A stretch of 64,000 bases of DNA from Bacillota bacterium (GCA_023423045.1 JAFAGA010000017.1:3450-67449); one strand, 5' to 3'. Shown: positions 41,411 to 50,559, counted from the stretch's first letter. Program-made: numbers and translations. The notes: a model not told the origin generated them from the letters alone.

Positions 41411-43423
41411 ATGAGAAAATTCAACAGTATAAAAATAAAATTGGTTGTCGGATTTACTGCAATCATTTTATTGGCAATCGTCTTTATCTCCATCTTTATC
41501 CTGAGTAAAGATGTTAAGGTTATCACGAGGAATGCTGAAAATACATCTGTAATTATGGCGGAAGGAGGAGCGAAGCTGGTAGCCGCCAGAGTCACCGGTA
41601 CAATCAGTACACTGAATGCCATGGCAATGCAGGATGAAATTACAACCATGGATTGGGAGCGGCAGCAGAAGGTGCTCCAGATGCAGTTGCAGTCAACGGA
41701 CTACCTGGTGCTGGGAGTCGTCACCCCGGATGGAACAACACGCTACACGGACGGTTCGGAAAGCCAGTTGGGTGACCGGGATTATATTATCAAAGCTTTT
41801 TCCGGTGAGGGAAATATCTCGGATGTACTGATCAGCCGTGTGACCGGAGAGCCGGTAACCATGGTCGCCGTGCCAATTCAAAGTGGCGGTAAGGTGGTCG
41901 GCGTACTGATCGGGCGCAGGGATGGAAATCTGTTAAGCACAATCACAAAGGATATGAAATACAGCGAAAAAGGCTTTTCCTATATGTTGAATAATGCGGG
42001 GACCATAATCGCACACGATAATAAGGATTATGTGCTGGAGCAGTTTAATCCGATTGAAGCCGCCAAAGAAGATACTTCTCTCACCGCTTATGCAGAGACA
42101 ATACAGGCCATCATAGATAACGGAAGCGGCTTTATCAAGTATGAGAAAAAAAAAGAAGACGGCTCTGTCTCCAATCTATATGCCGGATATTCCCAGGTTC
42201 CCGGAACGAATTGGATTTTCGTCAGCACCAGTGACGAAGAGGAGGTGTTGGCGCCTGTTCTCGAGACTCAGAATGCAGTAATTTTTATGCTGATGGTAAG
42301 CAGTGTCATTCTGGCGGTGGTGATTTATGCAACCGCTGCCGGAATTACAAAACCTACTACAGAGATGTCCAAGGTATCACAGAGCATTGCCGGTCTGGAT
42401 CTGACCGTCAATATTCCGGAGCGGCTGTTGAAAAAGAAGGATGAGAACGGTGTGTTGGCGCGGGCGATGCAGGAAATTATGCTCAACCTGAGGAAGGTGA
42501 TCGGAGAGGTAACCGATTCGGCGATGCAGGTATCAGCAACAGCCCAGGAGCTGACAGCGACGACAGTGCAGTCTGCTACCGCTGTGGATGAGGTTTCCAA
42601 AACCGTGGAAGAGATTGCGAAGGGAGCTTCGGAGCAGGCATCCAATACAGAGGCAGGATCGAGCCAGGCTATTCTTTTGGGAAATCACATTGAACAAAAT
42701 AATGAATCTATTCAAAATGTGAACCGGGCCTATGAGAAGGTATCCGCCGTAGTCGACGACGGACTTGCAGAGATAGCACGTCTCACTCGGATTACGGAAG
42801 ATAACGGTAAGGCTACGGATGAGATACATGAGATTATCTTAAAGACCAGTGAGAGTGCGGATCGGATCGGCGAGGCCAGCAGCCTTATCGCCTCCATTGC
42901 CGATCAGACCAATCTGCTGGCCCTGAATGCATCTATCGAAGCGGCGAGAGCCGGAGAGCTGGGAAAAGGTTTTGCCGTAGTTGCATCTGAGATAAAGAAG
43001 CTGGCAGGACAATCCGCTAACTCGACGGATTATATTGACGGAATTGTGAAGGAGCTTCAAGTGAATGTCGCCAGAGCCGTAAGCAGCATGGAGCAGGTTA
43101 GGGATACCACGAAGGAGCAGACCAGGAGTGTTACCAATACGAACTCCAGGTACGAACGGATCAACGAGGCAATGCATGCCTCCATTGATATCATGAAGCA
43201 GCTGGGCGCCTCCGGCAAGGAGATGGAGGGAGAGAAGAATGTGATATTAGATATGCTGCAGACCTTATCGGCAATTGCCGAGGAGAATGCTGCCAGCACG
43301 GAGGAAGCTTCCTCTTCCATGCTGGAACAGAGTTCCTCCATGGAGGAGATTGCAGGCTCCAGTGAACGTCTGGCAGAGCTGGCTGCAGACTTGCAGCAGG
43401 CTATAAGGCGGTTCAAGGTATGA
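41411..43423 (+). CDS. Methyl-accepting chemotaxis protein
   Basis: A 670-residue transmembrane chemoreceptor. The first membrane segment is about 11-32. An extracellular Cache-type sensor domain (about 35-285) follows, with the membrane-proximal GFSYMLNNAGTIIAHDNKD motif. The second segment is about 292-314, then a HAMP region and a long cytoplasmic coiled coil. The signalling tip contains the strongly conserved SIADQTNLLALNASIEAARAG. The Cache fold usually binds small ligands such as amino or organic acids; the ligand is not predictable. AGGAGG precedes the ATG. It is a single-gene unit. Confidence 0.95.
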   Translation: MRKFNSIKIKLVVGFTAIILLAIVFISIFILSKDVKVITRNAENTSVIMAEGGAKLVAARVTGTISTLNAMAMQDEITTMDWERQQKVLQMQLQSTDYLVLGVVTPDGTTRYTDGSESQLGDRDYIIKAFSGEGNISDVLISRVTGEPVTMVAVPIQSGGKVVGVLIGRRDGNLLSTITKDMKYSEKGFSYMLNNAGTIIAHDNKDYVLEQFNPIEAAKEDTSLTAYAETIQAIIDNGSGFIKYEKKKEDGSVSNLYAGYSQVPGTNWIFVSTSDEEEVLAPVLETQNAVIFMLMVSSVILAVVIYATAAGITKPTTEMSKVSQSIAGLDLTVNIPERLLKKKDENGVLARAMQEIMLNLRKVIGEVTDSAMQVSATAQELTATTVQSATAVDEVSKTVEEIAKGASEQASNTEAGSSQAILLGNHIEQNNESIQNVNRAYEKVSAVVDDGLAEIARLTRITEDNGKATDEIHEIILKTSESADRIGEASSLIASIADQTNLLALNASIEAARAGELGKGFAVVASEIKKLAGQSANSTDYIDGIVKELQVNVARAVSSMEQVRDTTKEQTRSVTNTNSRYERINEAMHASIDIMKQLGASGKEMEGEKNVILDMLQTLSAIAEENAASTEEASSSMLEQSSSMEEIAGSSERLAELAADLQQAIRRFKV

Positions 43424-43481
43424 GAATTTTTAAAAGGTATAAGAAGTCTTAAAAGGTTATAAGAAATCTTAATAAGAAAAG

Positions 43482-43553
43482 CAGACAGAATATAGAAAAA
43501 GCAAGTGCAAATTTCCGGTGCACTTGCTTTTTTCTATATTCTGTCTGTTTATG
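43482..43553. terminator. Long bidirectional terminator (chemoreceptor / alcohol dehydrogenase)
   Basis: Arms of about 28 bases, starting CAGACAGAATATAGAAAAAG (43482) and ending with the complementary CTATATTCTGTCTG (43534-43547), enclose AATTTCCGG. T-rich runs lie in both arms and at the 3' flank. It separates convergent genes. Confidence 0.8.
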
Positions 43554-43556
43554 CAA

Positions 43557-44609
43557 TCAGTCGAGGAAAATAACAGGTTTGATCAGGTCAGCCGGCTTTT
43601 GATCCATGAGATGGAATGCATCTTCGATTTTTTCAAAACCATGGAAGCGGTGTGTAATGAGCTTTGTTGTATCAATACGCCCATATTTAACCATCTCAAG
43701 CATTTTCTTGATTCTGAGAGCACCGCCAGGACAGAAGCCGCCGCGAATGGTCTTGTCCGCCATACCAAGTCCCCAGGAATAGGCTGGCATGGAAAGGGTA
43801 TCCGTAACATCAAAGAAGTTGATATTGGAGATATAACCGCCCGGTTTGGTCATATTGATTGCCTGCTGGAAGCTGCCTGCGTTACCGCCTGCAATAATAA
43901 CGGCGTCAGCACCGCCGCCGGTCATCTCCAGCACCTGTGCAACAATATCTCCGTCTTTATAGCTGATAATATCGGTGGCACCGTACTCCCTGGCAATCTT
44001 CACGCAATTTGGTCTTGTGCCGATAGCGATGATGCGGCCTGCACCGCGGTAGTTAGCACCGGCAACGGACATCAGACCCACAGGGCCGATTCCGATAACA
44101 ACAACCGTGTCACCAAAAGAAACATTGGCATTTTCCACACCGTGAAAACCGGTGGACATCATGTCCACCGTCATAACGGCAGCCTCAGGAGAAACTCCCT
44201 CCGGCAAAAGGACAAGATTGGCATCCGCCTGGTTTACATGGAAGAACTCGGCAAAGGTGCCGTCTTTGGATCCCAGGAACTTGAAGCTTGCCATAAGACC
44301 TTCGTCATGTGCGTTATATTCGCCCTGAGAATTCTCGGCCAGCCAGTTGGGGGTGGTGCAGGGTACCACAACGATATCTCCCGGCTTGAAGTTCCGGACC
44401 AGACTGCCGGCCTCTACCACCTCGCCAACGGCTTCGTGCCCGAGGATTAAATTAGTATGTTCTCCCGAACCACCGTGAGAAACATGTGTATCTGAAGAGC
44501 AGGGTGCTAAAACAATAGGACGCACAATCGCATCTAATTCGCCGCAGACCGGCCTTTCCTTTTCGATCCATCCTACCTGGCCGATGGATAACATTCCAAA
44601 ACCTTTCAT
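43557..44609 (-). CDS. NADP-dependent secondary alcohol dehydrogenase (Zn, brockii type)
   Basis: A 350-residue zinc alcohol dehydrogenase close in sequence to the Thermoanaerobacter brockii / Clostridium beijerinckii enzyme that reduces ketones to secondary alcohols. The zinc ligands are C37, H58, E59 (LILGHEAVGE) and the Asp of VDMMSTGFHG. The nucleotide site is GIGPVGLMSVAGANYRGAGR. The following AIGTRP with a Tyr in REYGATD corresponds to the G-S/T-R-Y set that selects NADP. AGGAGG lies upstream of the ATG. Its promoter overlaps a Rex-like operator, linking expression to the NADH/NAD ratio. Confidence 0.92.
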   Translation of the reverse strand: MKGFGMLSIGQVGWIEKERPVCGELDAIVRPIVLAPCSSDTHVSHGGSGEHTNLILGHEAVGEVVEAGSLVRNFKPGDIVVVPCTTPNWLAENSQGEYNAHDEGLMASFKFLGSKDGTFAEFFHVNQADANLVLLPEGVSPEAAVMTVDMMSTGFHGVENANVSFGDTVVVIGIGPVGLMSVAGANYRGAGRIIAIGTRPNCVKIAREYGATDIISYKDGDIVAQVLEMTGGGADAVIIAGGNAGSFQQAINMTKPGGYISNINFFDVTDTLSMPAYSWGLGMADKTIRGGFCPGGALRIKKMLEMVKYGRIDTTKLITHRFHGFEKIEDAFHLMDQKPADLIKPVIFLD

Positions 44610-44675
44610 TGATAAAAACCTCCTGTGTTGTAATACATGTGTTGTTATATGGGTTCAATTATTGCGAATACCTGG

Positions 44676-44704
44676 ATTATAGAACATTGTTATAAAATTA
44701 TCAA
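44676..44704 (-). promoter_or_regulatory. Promoter of the alcohol dehydrogenase with overlapping Rex-like site
   Basis: On the minus strand, TTGATA (44704-44699), a 17-base spacer and TATAAT (44681-44676). Across the spacer and -35 lies TTGTTATAAAATTATCAA (44687-44704), which differs at two positions from the clostridial Rex pattern TTGTTAA-N4-TTAACAA. The rest of the 507-base gap 44610-45116 contains the nfnAB control region at 44984-45031 and otherwise nothing I recognise. Confidence 0.6.
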
Positions 44705-44983
44705 TGTTAATTCTCTCCGATGGAAGCCATAACTATATCAGTATTTGAATACGGATATTCTGGTAATTCAATAGCCAATATGGACAGATAAACAGGGACA
44801 GGAGGCGGATTGTTGTGAATTAATTTATAATTCCGTATTCTTCCACTAAAAAGATTGTTTCCGGAAGGCTTGCATTATAGATATGTTCCGGCGGTAGAAG
44901 CCCATAAAGTACACAGAAAAATCCGCTTCGGAGCAAAGTGCGAGGAAGAACTAGAGTATATCGATAATGGAATATCGATATAG

Positions 44984-45031
44984 TATAATTGAATTTCACT
45001 TCTTAAACAAACATTGTTAAAATTTAAACAA
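44984..45031 (+). promoter_or_regulatory. nfnAB control region with Rex-like operator
   Basis: TATAAT (44984-44989) is a good -10; the matching -35 is weak (TCGATA, 44961). Downstream, TTGTTAAAATTTAAACAA (45014-45031) matches the Rex pattern TTGTTAA-N4-TTAACAA at all but one position. Placed after the start point, it should block transcription when Rex is bound, that is at low NADH. Confidence 0.6.
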
Positions 45032-45116
45032 GTATACAGCAAAAGAAGTGCAAAATGTTGCAAATGGCAAAAGGTTCATTCCATGCAGTAAAAGACTGCG
45101 GCTTACGGAGGTTTTT

Positions 45117-45959
45117 ATGTACAAAATATTGAAGAAACAGGCGTTAAATGAAGTGGTAACATTAATGGAGATTGATGCGCCCTTAGTTGCAAAAAAGGCG
45201 GAGCCTGGTCAGTTCATCATTCTGAGAACGGATGAGGATGGAGAAAGAATGCCGCTTACCATAGCGGATTATGATCGCGAAAAGGGTACGGTAACTATTA
45301 TCTTTCAGATCGTCGGAGCGACAACCCAGCTTCTGAATCATTTGGAGGAGGGGGATGAAATTCACGACTTTGTAGGTCCCCTTGGGAAGGCCACGAAGAC
45401 TGAGGGCAAGAAAAAAGTTGCCGTAGTCGGGGGCGGAGTAGGCTGTGCCATTGCCTATCCGGTAGTAAAGAAATTCCATGAGCAGGGTACGGAGGTAGAT
45501 GCAATCGTTGGATTCCGCAATAAGGAGCTGGTTATTTTGGAGGAAGAATTCAAGGCCAACAGCAGCCGGATGTTTTTAATGTCCGATGACGGAAGCTGCG
45601 GAGAAAAAGGGCTGGTAACAGATGCCTTGAAGAAGCTGATTGAATCCGGTGAAGAATATGATGAAGTCATTACCATCGGACCTCTTATCATGATGAAATT
45701 TGTCAGCAAACTGACCAAGGAATATGGAATAAAGACAGTTGCCAGTATGAATCCGGTTATGATAGACGGAACAGGAATGTGCGGCGGCTGCCGTTTGAGC
45801 GTGGGAGGTAAAATTCAATTTGCCTGTGTGGACGGACCGGAATTTGATGCTCACGAAGTAGACTTTGATGAAGCGATGGAAAGAAGCAATATGTACCGTC
45901 CCTTTGAACGCAAGGTTTATGAGGAAACCTGCAACCTGCTCAGCAAGGAGGTAAGATAA
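45117..45959 (+). CDS. nfnA: NADH-dependent ferredoxin:NADP oxidoreductase, small subunit
   Basis: NfnA (sulfide dehydrogenase subunit beta type), 280 residues from the ATG at 45117, supported by GGAGG. It carries FAD and a 2Fe-2S cluster held by D217, C222, C225 and C237 (IDGTGMCGGCR, QFACVDGP). The FAD site is around RMPLTIADYD, and GGGVGCAIAYPVVKKF is the NAD-binding loop. Together with NfnB it couples ferredoxin and NADH oxidation to NADPH formation by electron bifurcation. The stop overlaps the nfnB start (TAATG). Confidence 0.93.
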   Translation: MYKILKKQALNEVVTLMEIDAPLVAKKAEPGQFIILRTDEDGERMPLTIADYDREKGTVTIIFQIVGATTQLLNHLEEGDEIHDFVGPLGKATKTEGKKKVAVVGGGVGCAIAYPVVKKFHEQGTEVDAIVGFRNKELVILEEEFKANSSRMFLMSDDGSCGEKGLVTDALKKLIESGEEYDEVITIGPLIMMKFVSKLTKEYGIKTVASMNPVMIDGTGMCGGCRLSVGGKIQFACVDGPEFDAHEVDFDEAMERSNMYRPFERKVYEETCNLLSKEVR

Positions 45960-47362
45960 TGGCTGCAAATATGTCTTTGGTAAAGAATGAGATGCCTGCA
46001 CAGAGTGCAGAAGTCAGAAATAAGAATTTTCTTGAAGTTACTTTAGGATATACAGAAGAACAGGCGATAGATGAAGCGAAGCGCTGCCTGAACTGTAAGC
46101 ATCCTCCCTGTGTTGCGGGATGTCCTGTTCGGATTTCAATTCCGGAGTTTATTGGAGCAGTTGCAGAAGGAAGGTTTGAAGAAGCATTCCAGATAATCAG
46201 CCGCTCCAGCTCTTTGCCGGCGGTGTGCGGAAGGGTATGTCCCCAGGAGTCCCAGTGTGAAGCAAAATGTGTACGGGGAATCAAAGGTGAGCCGGTGGCT
46301 ATCGGCAGGCTGGAACGCTTTGCAGCCGATTATCACAATGCAAACAGCAGGGCTGAGGTACAAAAGCCGGAATCCAATGGTCATAAGGTTGCCGTAATCG
46401 GATCAGGGCCCTCCGGTCTTGCCTGTGCAGGAGACCTGGCACGTAAGGGGTATGAGGTCACTGTATTTGAGGCATTGCATCTTGCAGGCGGTGTTCTGGT
46501 ATATGGAATTCCGGAATTCAGACTTCCGAAAGCCATTGTTCAAAAAGAAATCGATGCGCTGAAGGAAATGGGAGTTACCATACAGACCAACGTGGTGATA
46601 GGAAAGACCATATCTGTCGACGAATTGATGGAGGATTACGGTTTTGAAGCGGTATTCATCGGTTCCGGCGCAGGCCTTCCCAACTTTATGAATATTAAGG
46701 GTGAGAATTTGAAGGGCGTATACTCGGCAAATGAATTTCTTACCAGAATCAATCTCATGAAGGCCTACAAGAACGGAGCGGCTACGCCTGTGCAGAGGGG
46801 AAACAGGGTGGCAGTTGTGGGAGGCGGTAATGTAGCCATGGATGCGGCCCGATGCGCAAAACGCCTGGGAGCAGATGTAACCATAGTTTATCGCCGTACC
46901 GAGAAGGAATTACCGGCACGTCTGGAGGAAATCGAGCATGCGAAGGAAGAGGGAATCAAGTTTTCCTTCCTGACCAGTCCCCTGGAGGTCAAGGGAACCG
47001 AAGACGGCTGGGTGAGCGGGCTCCTATGCCGGAAGATGGAGCTTGGGGAACCGGATGCGTCGGGAAGACAAAGGCCTGTGGCAATCGAGGGAAGTGAGTA
47101 TATCCTGGATACGGATTCTGTTATTATTTCCATCGGGACTTCACCCAATCCTCTGATCAAAGCAACTACCAAAGGCCTGGAGACCCAGAAATGGGGCGGG
47201 ATTATTGCGGAGGAAGAAACCGGATTAACCTCCAGAACCGGAGTTTATGCAGGGGGAGATGCAGTGACCGGAGCTGCCACCGTTATTCTGGCCATGGGAG
47301 CAGGCAAAAATGCGGCAGCGGCCATGGATGAATATATTCTTGGCGGAAGCACCTTGGTATAA
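45959..47362 (+). CDS. nfnB: NADH-dependent ferredoxin:NADP oxidoreductase, large subunit
   Basis: NfnB, 467 residues, related to GltD. Two 4Fe-4S clusters are bound by CLNCKHPPCVAGCP and CGRVCPQESQCEAKCV. The bifurcating FAD site is VIGSGPSGLACAGDLARKG, and the NADP site is VVGGGNVAMDAARCAKRLG. It could be mistaken for a second glutamate synthase small subunit, but the tight pairing with nfnA identifies it. A terminator-like hairpin follows. Confidence 0.93.
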   Translation: MAANMSLVKNEMPAQSAEVRNKNFLEVTLGYTEEQAIDEAKRCLNCKHPPCVAGCPVRISIPEFIGAVAEGRFEEAFQIISRSSSLPAVCGRVCPQESQCEAKCVRGIKGEPVAIGRLERFAADYHNANSRAEVQKPESNGHKVAVIGSGPSGLACAGDLARKGYEVTVFEALHLAGGVLVYGIPEFRLPKAIVQKEIDALKEMGVTIQTNVVIGKTISVDELMEDYGFEAVFIGSGAGLPNFMNIKGENLKGVYSANEFLTRINLMKAYKNGAATPVQRGNRVAVVGGGNVAMDAARCAKRLGADVTIVYRRTEKELPARLEEIEHAKEEGIKFSFLTSPLEVKGTEDGWVSGLLCRKMELGEPDASGRQRPVAIEGSEYILDTDSVIISIGTSPNPLIKATTKGLETQKWGGIIAEEETGLTSRTGVYAGGDAVTGAATVILAMGAGKNAAAAMDEYILGGSTLV

Positions 47363-47396
47363 ATCACCGCAATAGAAAAAGAGTTTTTAATAGTTG

Positions 47397-47444
47397 AAAA
47401 ACACGTTCGATTTTATGGCAGCGGCCGGATTGGGCGTGTTTTTT
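47397..47444 (+). terminator. Terminator of nfnAB
   Basis: Arms AAAAACACG (47397-47405) and CGTGTTTTT (47435-47443) with a long loop, ending in a T run. Confidence 0.65.
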
Positions 47445-47489
47445 GAACCCGGAATAATAGAAATTCGGGAATGATAGGAAATATTTCGG

Positions 47490-47518
47490 TTGACATTGTT
47501 CCGGTCGAGTGCTATCAT
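47490..47518 (+). promoter_or_regulatory. Promoter of the ABC-2 exporter operon
   Basis: TTGACA (47490-47495), a 17-base spacer and TATCAT (47513-47518). The 130-base leader holds two small hairpins: CTTGG/CCAAG (47555-47570) and GTGCCG-TTTT-CGGCAC (47580-47595). Confidence 0.65.
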
Positions 47519-47646
47519 ATACTCTCGTCTAATAAAATATTTACCACGGGTTTTCTTGGCAAAATCCAAGGAAAAAAGTGTGCCGTTTTCGGCACGCCGT
47601 CGCTTGGCAAGATATTTGAAAAAATATTACTACCAGGAGGAATATT

Positions 47647-48621
47647 ATGATCAAAGTGGAACACATCTCCAAGACCTTCAAGGTCAGCCGGCGAGGCGCC
47701 GGTTTCTCAGAAGCATTCAAGTCCCTGTTTCATAAGCAGTACGAATGCATCAAAGCACTCGATGATATCTCCTTCTCCATAGCGGATGGGGAAATGGTCG
47801 GGTATATCGGTCCCAATGGCGCAGGAAAAAGCAGCACCATCAAGGTATTAAGCGGTATTTTAACACCGGATGGGGGCAAATGCATCATTAATGACAGAGT
47901 TCCCTGGAAAGACAGAACAGCACATGTAAAAGAGATCGGAGTTGTCTTTGGACAACGGTCCCAGCTCTGGTGGGATGTGCCTGTGGTGGATTCCTTTGAA
48001 TTACTGCGGGATATTTACAGAATTCCAACACAAACCTATCAAAACAATCTGGAAGAACTGGTCACTCTGTTGAATCTGAAAGAGATCATTCGAACTCCGG
48101 CAAGACAGCTTTCTCTTGGCCAGAGGATGCGGTGTGAGATTGCTGCTTCCCTATTGCACAGTCCCAGAATATTATTCCTGGACGAGCCGACCATCGGGCT
48201 GGATGCGGTGTCAAAGATTGCCGTAAGGGATTTCATTCTGGAGCGTAACCGGGTCCATGGGACAACGGTGATTCTCACAACCCATGATATGCAGGATATT
48301 GAAACGCTGACCAAGCGAATTATATTGATCGGCAGAGGCAGAATTCTCATGGACGGCAGTCTGGAGGAGATTCGGAAGCAGTTTTCCACCTCGAAGCGAC
48401 TGACCGTGGAGCATGGGGGCGGAACTATTGCATTATGTGAAGGTCTGCTGCCGGTTTCTGCAAGAAACCAATTGGAGGTATTTGATATTGACCTGTTAAA
48501 GCTGAGCGTGTCCGATGCCATCGCCTGGATTTCGAAGCAGGTGGAGGTCAGTGATATCTCCGTAGACGGCCCATCCATTGATGAGGTGGTGGCTGAGCTG
48601 TATCACCAGTATCAGATATAA
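47647..48621 (+). CDS. ABC-2 exporter ATP-binding protein
   Basis: A 324-residue ATPase. An N-terminal insert between the first strand and Walker A (VSRRGAGFSEAFKSLFHKQ) is typical of the class that works with ABC2_membrane_6-type permeases. Walker A is GPNGAGKSS, the signature is LSLGQRMRCEIAASLLH, Walker B is ILFLDEPTIGLD, and the switch is ILTTHDMQDIE. A C-terminal domain follows from about 245. Two membrane genes follow. The substrate is unknown; related three-gene systems export lipids, antibiotics or polysaccharides. Confidence 0.9.
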   Translation: MIKVEHISKTFKVSRRGAGFSEAFKSLFHKQYECIKALDDISFSIADGEMVGYIGPNGAGKSSTIKVLSGILTPDGGKCIINDRVPWKDRTAHVKEIGVVFGQRSQLWWDVPVVDSFELLRDIYRIPTQTYQNNLEELVTLLNLKEIIRTPARQLSLGQRMRCEIAASLLHSPRILFLDEPTIGLDAVSKIAVRDFILERNRVHGTTVILTTHDMQDIETLTKRIILIGRGRILMDGSLEEIRKQFSTSKRLTVEHGGGTIALCEGLLPVSARNQLEVFDIDLLKLSVSDAIAWISKQVEVSDISVDGPSIDEVVAELYHQYQI

Positions 48622-48667
48622 TAATTAATTAAAATACCCGCTCTTTATGAAAAGAGAGGGAACTTGT

Positions 48668-48716
48668 CATGCCCAAAAACAGGCGGTATTTTGTTTGTAG
48701 CCTGTTTCTTGGGCTT
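48668..48716 (+). promoter_or_regulatory. Stem-loop between exporter ATPase and permease
   Basis: Arms GCCCAAAAACAGGC and GCCTGTTTCTTGGGC (one bulged base) enclose GGTATTTTGTTTGTA. There is no clean U-tract, so partial termination or mRNA stabilisation is more likely than full termination. Confidence 0.5.
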
Positions 48717-48750
48717 AGGAAACATGCCGTTTTAGTTGTGGAAGGAGTTG

Positions 48751-49590
48751 ATGATTTTGAAGATAGAGAATGACAGAATTAATCCCCTCAGGAAATACTT
48801 ATCCCTGTTCCGGATGAGATTTACTGCGGGGCTTCAATACCGGGCGGCAGCAGCGGCGGGCATTATTACACAATTTGCCTGGGGAGTCATGAGCTTGCTG
48901 CTTTATAAAGCATTTTATGAGATAGATCCATCCTCTTTTCCGATGTCATTTCAGGCACTGGCCTCTTATATGTGGCTGCAGCAGGCCTTTTTAGCCCTGT
49001 TTATGGGCTGGATTTTCGAAAATGATATCTTTCAGATGATTACCGACGGACAGATTGCATACGAGCTGTGCCGCCCCATGGACCTGTATCAGATGTGGTT
49101 TTGCAGAAGCATGGCAAACCGCCTGTCCAAGGCAGTGCTGCGCTGTATGCCTATTCTGATTTTTGCTGTATTACTGCCTAAGCCATATGGTATCATCCTT
49201 CCTGCAGGAATCTCTGCCGCAATATGGTTTTTGATCACCATGGTACTGAGCCTTCTTGTGGTTGCCGCGTTCGAAATGCTGATTTATGTCACCACCTTTT
49301 TCACGGTCTCTCCTGCGGGAATAAGAATGGTATCCATATCCTTGGTAGAATTCTTTGCAGGTGCGGTAATACCTTTACCGTTTTTACCGGATGGGATAAG
49401 GCAGGTGGTGGAGCTGCTGCCGTTTGCATCCATGCAGAATGTTCCGCTGAGGGTATATTCCGGAGATATTGCCGGAGGAGAAATTCTGTACCGGGCGGGC
49501 CTACAGCTTTTCTGGGCGGCCGCCTTAATATGCATGGGGAAAATGATGACGCGGACAGCACTAAAGAGAGTTGTGGTGCAGGGAGGATGA
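48751..49590 (+). CDS. ABC-2 family exporter permease 1
   Basis: About 279 residues from the ATG at 48751; a GTG at 48736 and a TTG at 48757 are alternatives around the AAGGAG at 48742. Six hydrophobic segments are visible, with the charged loop ELCRPMDLYQMWFCRSMANRLSKA that resembles the coupling region of ABC2_membrane_6 proteins. FFAGAVIPLPFLPDGIRQVVELLPFA is the typical late motif of this family. It is paired with the following permease. Confidence 0.82.
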   Translation: MILKIENDRINPLRKYLSLFRMRFTAGLQYRAAAAAGIITQFAWGVMSLLLYKAFYEIDPSSFPMSFQALASYMWLQQAFLALFMGWIFENDIFQMITDGQIAYELCRPMDLYQMWFCRSMANRLSKAVLRCMPILIFAVLLPKPYGIILPAGISAAIWFLITMVLSLLVVAAFEMLIYVTTFFTVSPAGIRMVSISLVEFFAGAVIPLPFLPDGIRQVVELLPFASMQNVPLRVYSGDIAGGEILYRAGLQLFWAAALICMGKMMTRTALKRVVVQGG

Positions 49591-49675
49591 TACGGGATAT
49601 AAGCTGTCGGGAAAATCGGCTCACAAGGTGTGACGCCCGGTGTTTATGCTGCCTGGCGGCAGAAAGAAGGTTATT

Positions 49676-50452
49676 ATGAGGATTTACATGAAGTTTTTAG
49701 GAATTCATCTGAAGGCGGCGATGCAGTACAAACTGTCATTTCTGTTGGTTACCGCAGGACAGTTTCTGACCTCCTTCAATGCATTTTTGGGAATATTATT
49801 TATGTTTGAACGTTTTCATAAGGTTCGGGGCTATAGCCTGAGTGAAGTGCTGCTATGTTTCTCCATCGTGCTGATGAGTTTCTCTTTGGCGGAGATGTTC
49901 ATGAGGGGCTTTGATATGTTCGCCGGAACCATTGGGAACGGGGAATTTGACCGGATTTTATTAAGACCCAGAAACACAATCCTGTTGGTAGTGTCGGGAA
50001 AAATTGAGTTTTCCCGTTTTGGACGGATGCTCCAGGCAGTTCTTATGCTGGCATATGGGATTATAGCCTCTGGCATCCGCTGGGATATCATAAAAATAAT
50101 TACCCTGTTGTTGATGATTGGAGGAGGTGCCGTGATTTTTGGCGGTCTCTTTGTAATTTATGCAAGTATCTGCTTTTTCACGCTGGAAGGATTGGAATTT
50201 ATGAACGTATTCACGGATGGGGCTAGGGAATACGGGAAGTATCCCCTTGATATTTACGGAAAGAAAGTGCTGCGCTTCTGCACCTATATCGTGCCCTACA
50301 CTCTGTTTCAGTACTATCCCTTTCTGTATCTGATCGGAAAGACGAAGAATTGGGGAGTCATGTTTTTTCCATTGGTCGGCTGCCTCTTTCTCTGCCCCTG
50401 CTTCCTGCTGTGGAAGTTCGGGGTAAGGCATTATCAGTCCACCGGATCCTGA
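49676..50452 (+). CDS. ABC-2 family exporter permease 2
   Basis: 258 residues from the ATG at 49676 (AGAAGG upstream); the open frame to 49640 lacks a ribosome binding site. Six hydrophobic segments with the same plan as permease 1: a membrane-bound start, the loop GNGEFDRILLRPRN (compare TDGQIAYELCRPMD in permease 1), and a late segment IVPYTLFQYYPFLYLIG. The shared loop shows the two are homologous and form the membrane half of the exporter. Confidence 0.82.
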   Translation: MRIYMKFLGIHLKAAMQYKLSFLLVTAGQFLTSFNAFLGILFMFERFHKVRGYSLSEVLLCFSIVLMSFSLAEMFMRGFDMFAGTIGNGEFDRILLRPRNTILLVVSGKIEFSRFGRMLQAVLMLAYGIIASGIRWDIIKIITLLLMIGGGAVIFGGLFVIYASICFFTLEGLEFMNVFTDGAREYGKYPLDIYGKKVLRFCTYIVPYTLFQYYPFLYLIGKTKNWGVMFFPLVGCLFLCPCFLLWKFGVRHYQSTGS

Positions 50453-50474
50453 TGGAATACATTTCGTGTACATT

Positions 50475-50512
50475 TCACCTGGAAGACCTTTTATTGCACA
50501 GGTGAGTTTTCT
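50475..50512 (+). terminator. Terminator after the ABC-2 exporter
   Basis: Arms TCACCTG (50475-50481) and CAGGTGA (50499-50505), then GTTTTCT. Confidence 0.55.
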
Positions 50513-50533
50513 GAACTTACCTGATATAATAAA

Positions 50534-50559
50534 AAGCTGTCAGAATATTCTGACAGCTT
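50534..50559. repeat. Perfect 26-base palindrome upstream of the helicase gene
   Basis: The half AAGCTGTCAGAAT is followed by its exact reverse complement, with no loop. The core TGTCAGAATATTCTGACA looks like a dimeric repressor site. On the minus strand it is followed by a T run, so a terminator reading is possible, but no minus-strand gene lies near. A TATAAT (50525-50530) immediately precedes it, without a clear -35. Confidence 0.7.

Noticed and set aside
45959..47362. Second glutamate synthase small subunit
   Set aside because: The sequence is GltD-like, but the overlapping nfnA gene and the Rex-like control region identify it as NfnB.
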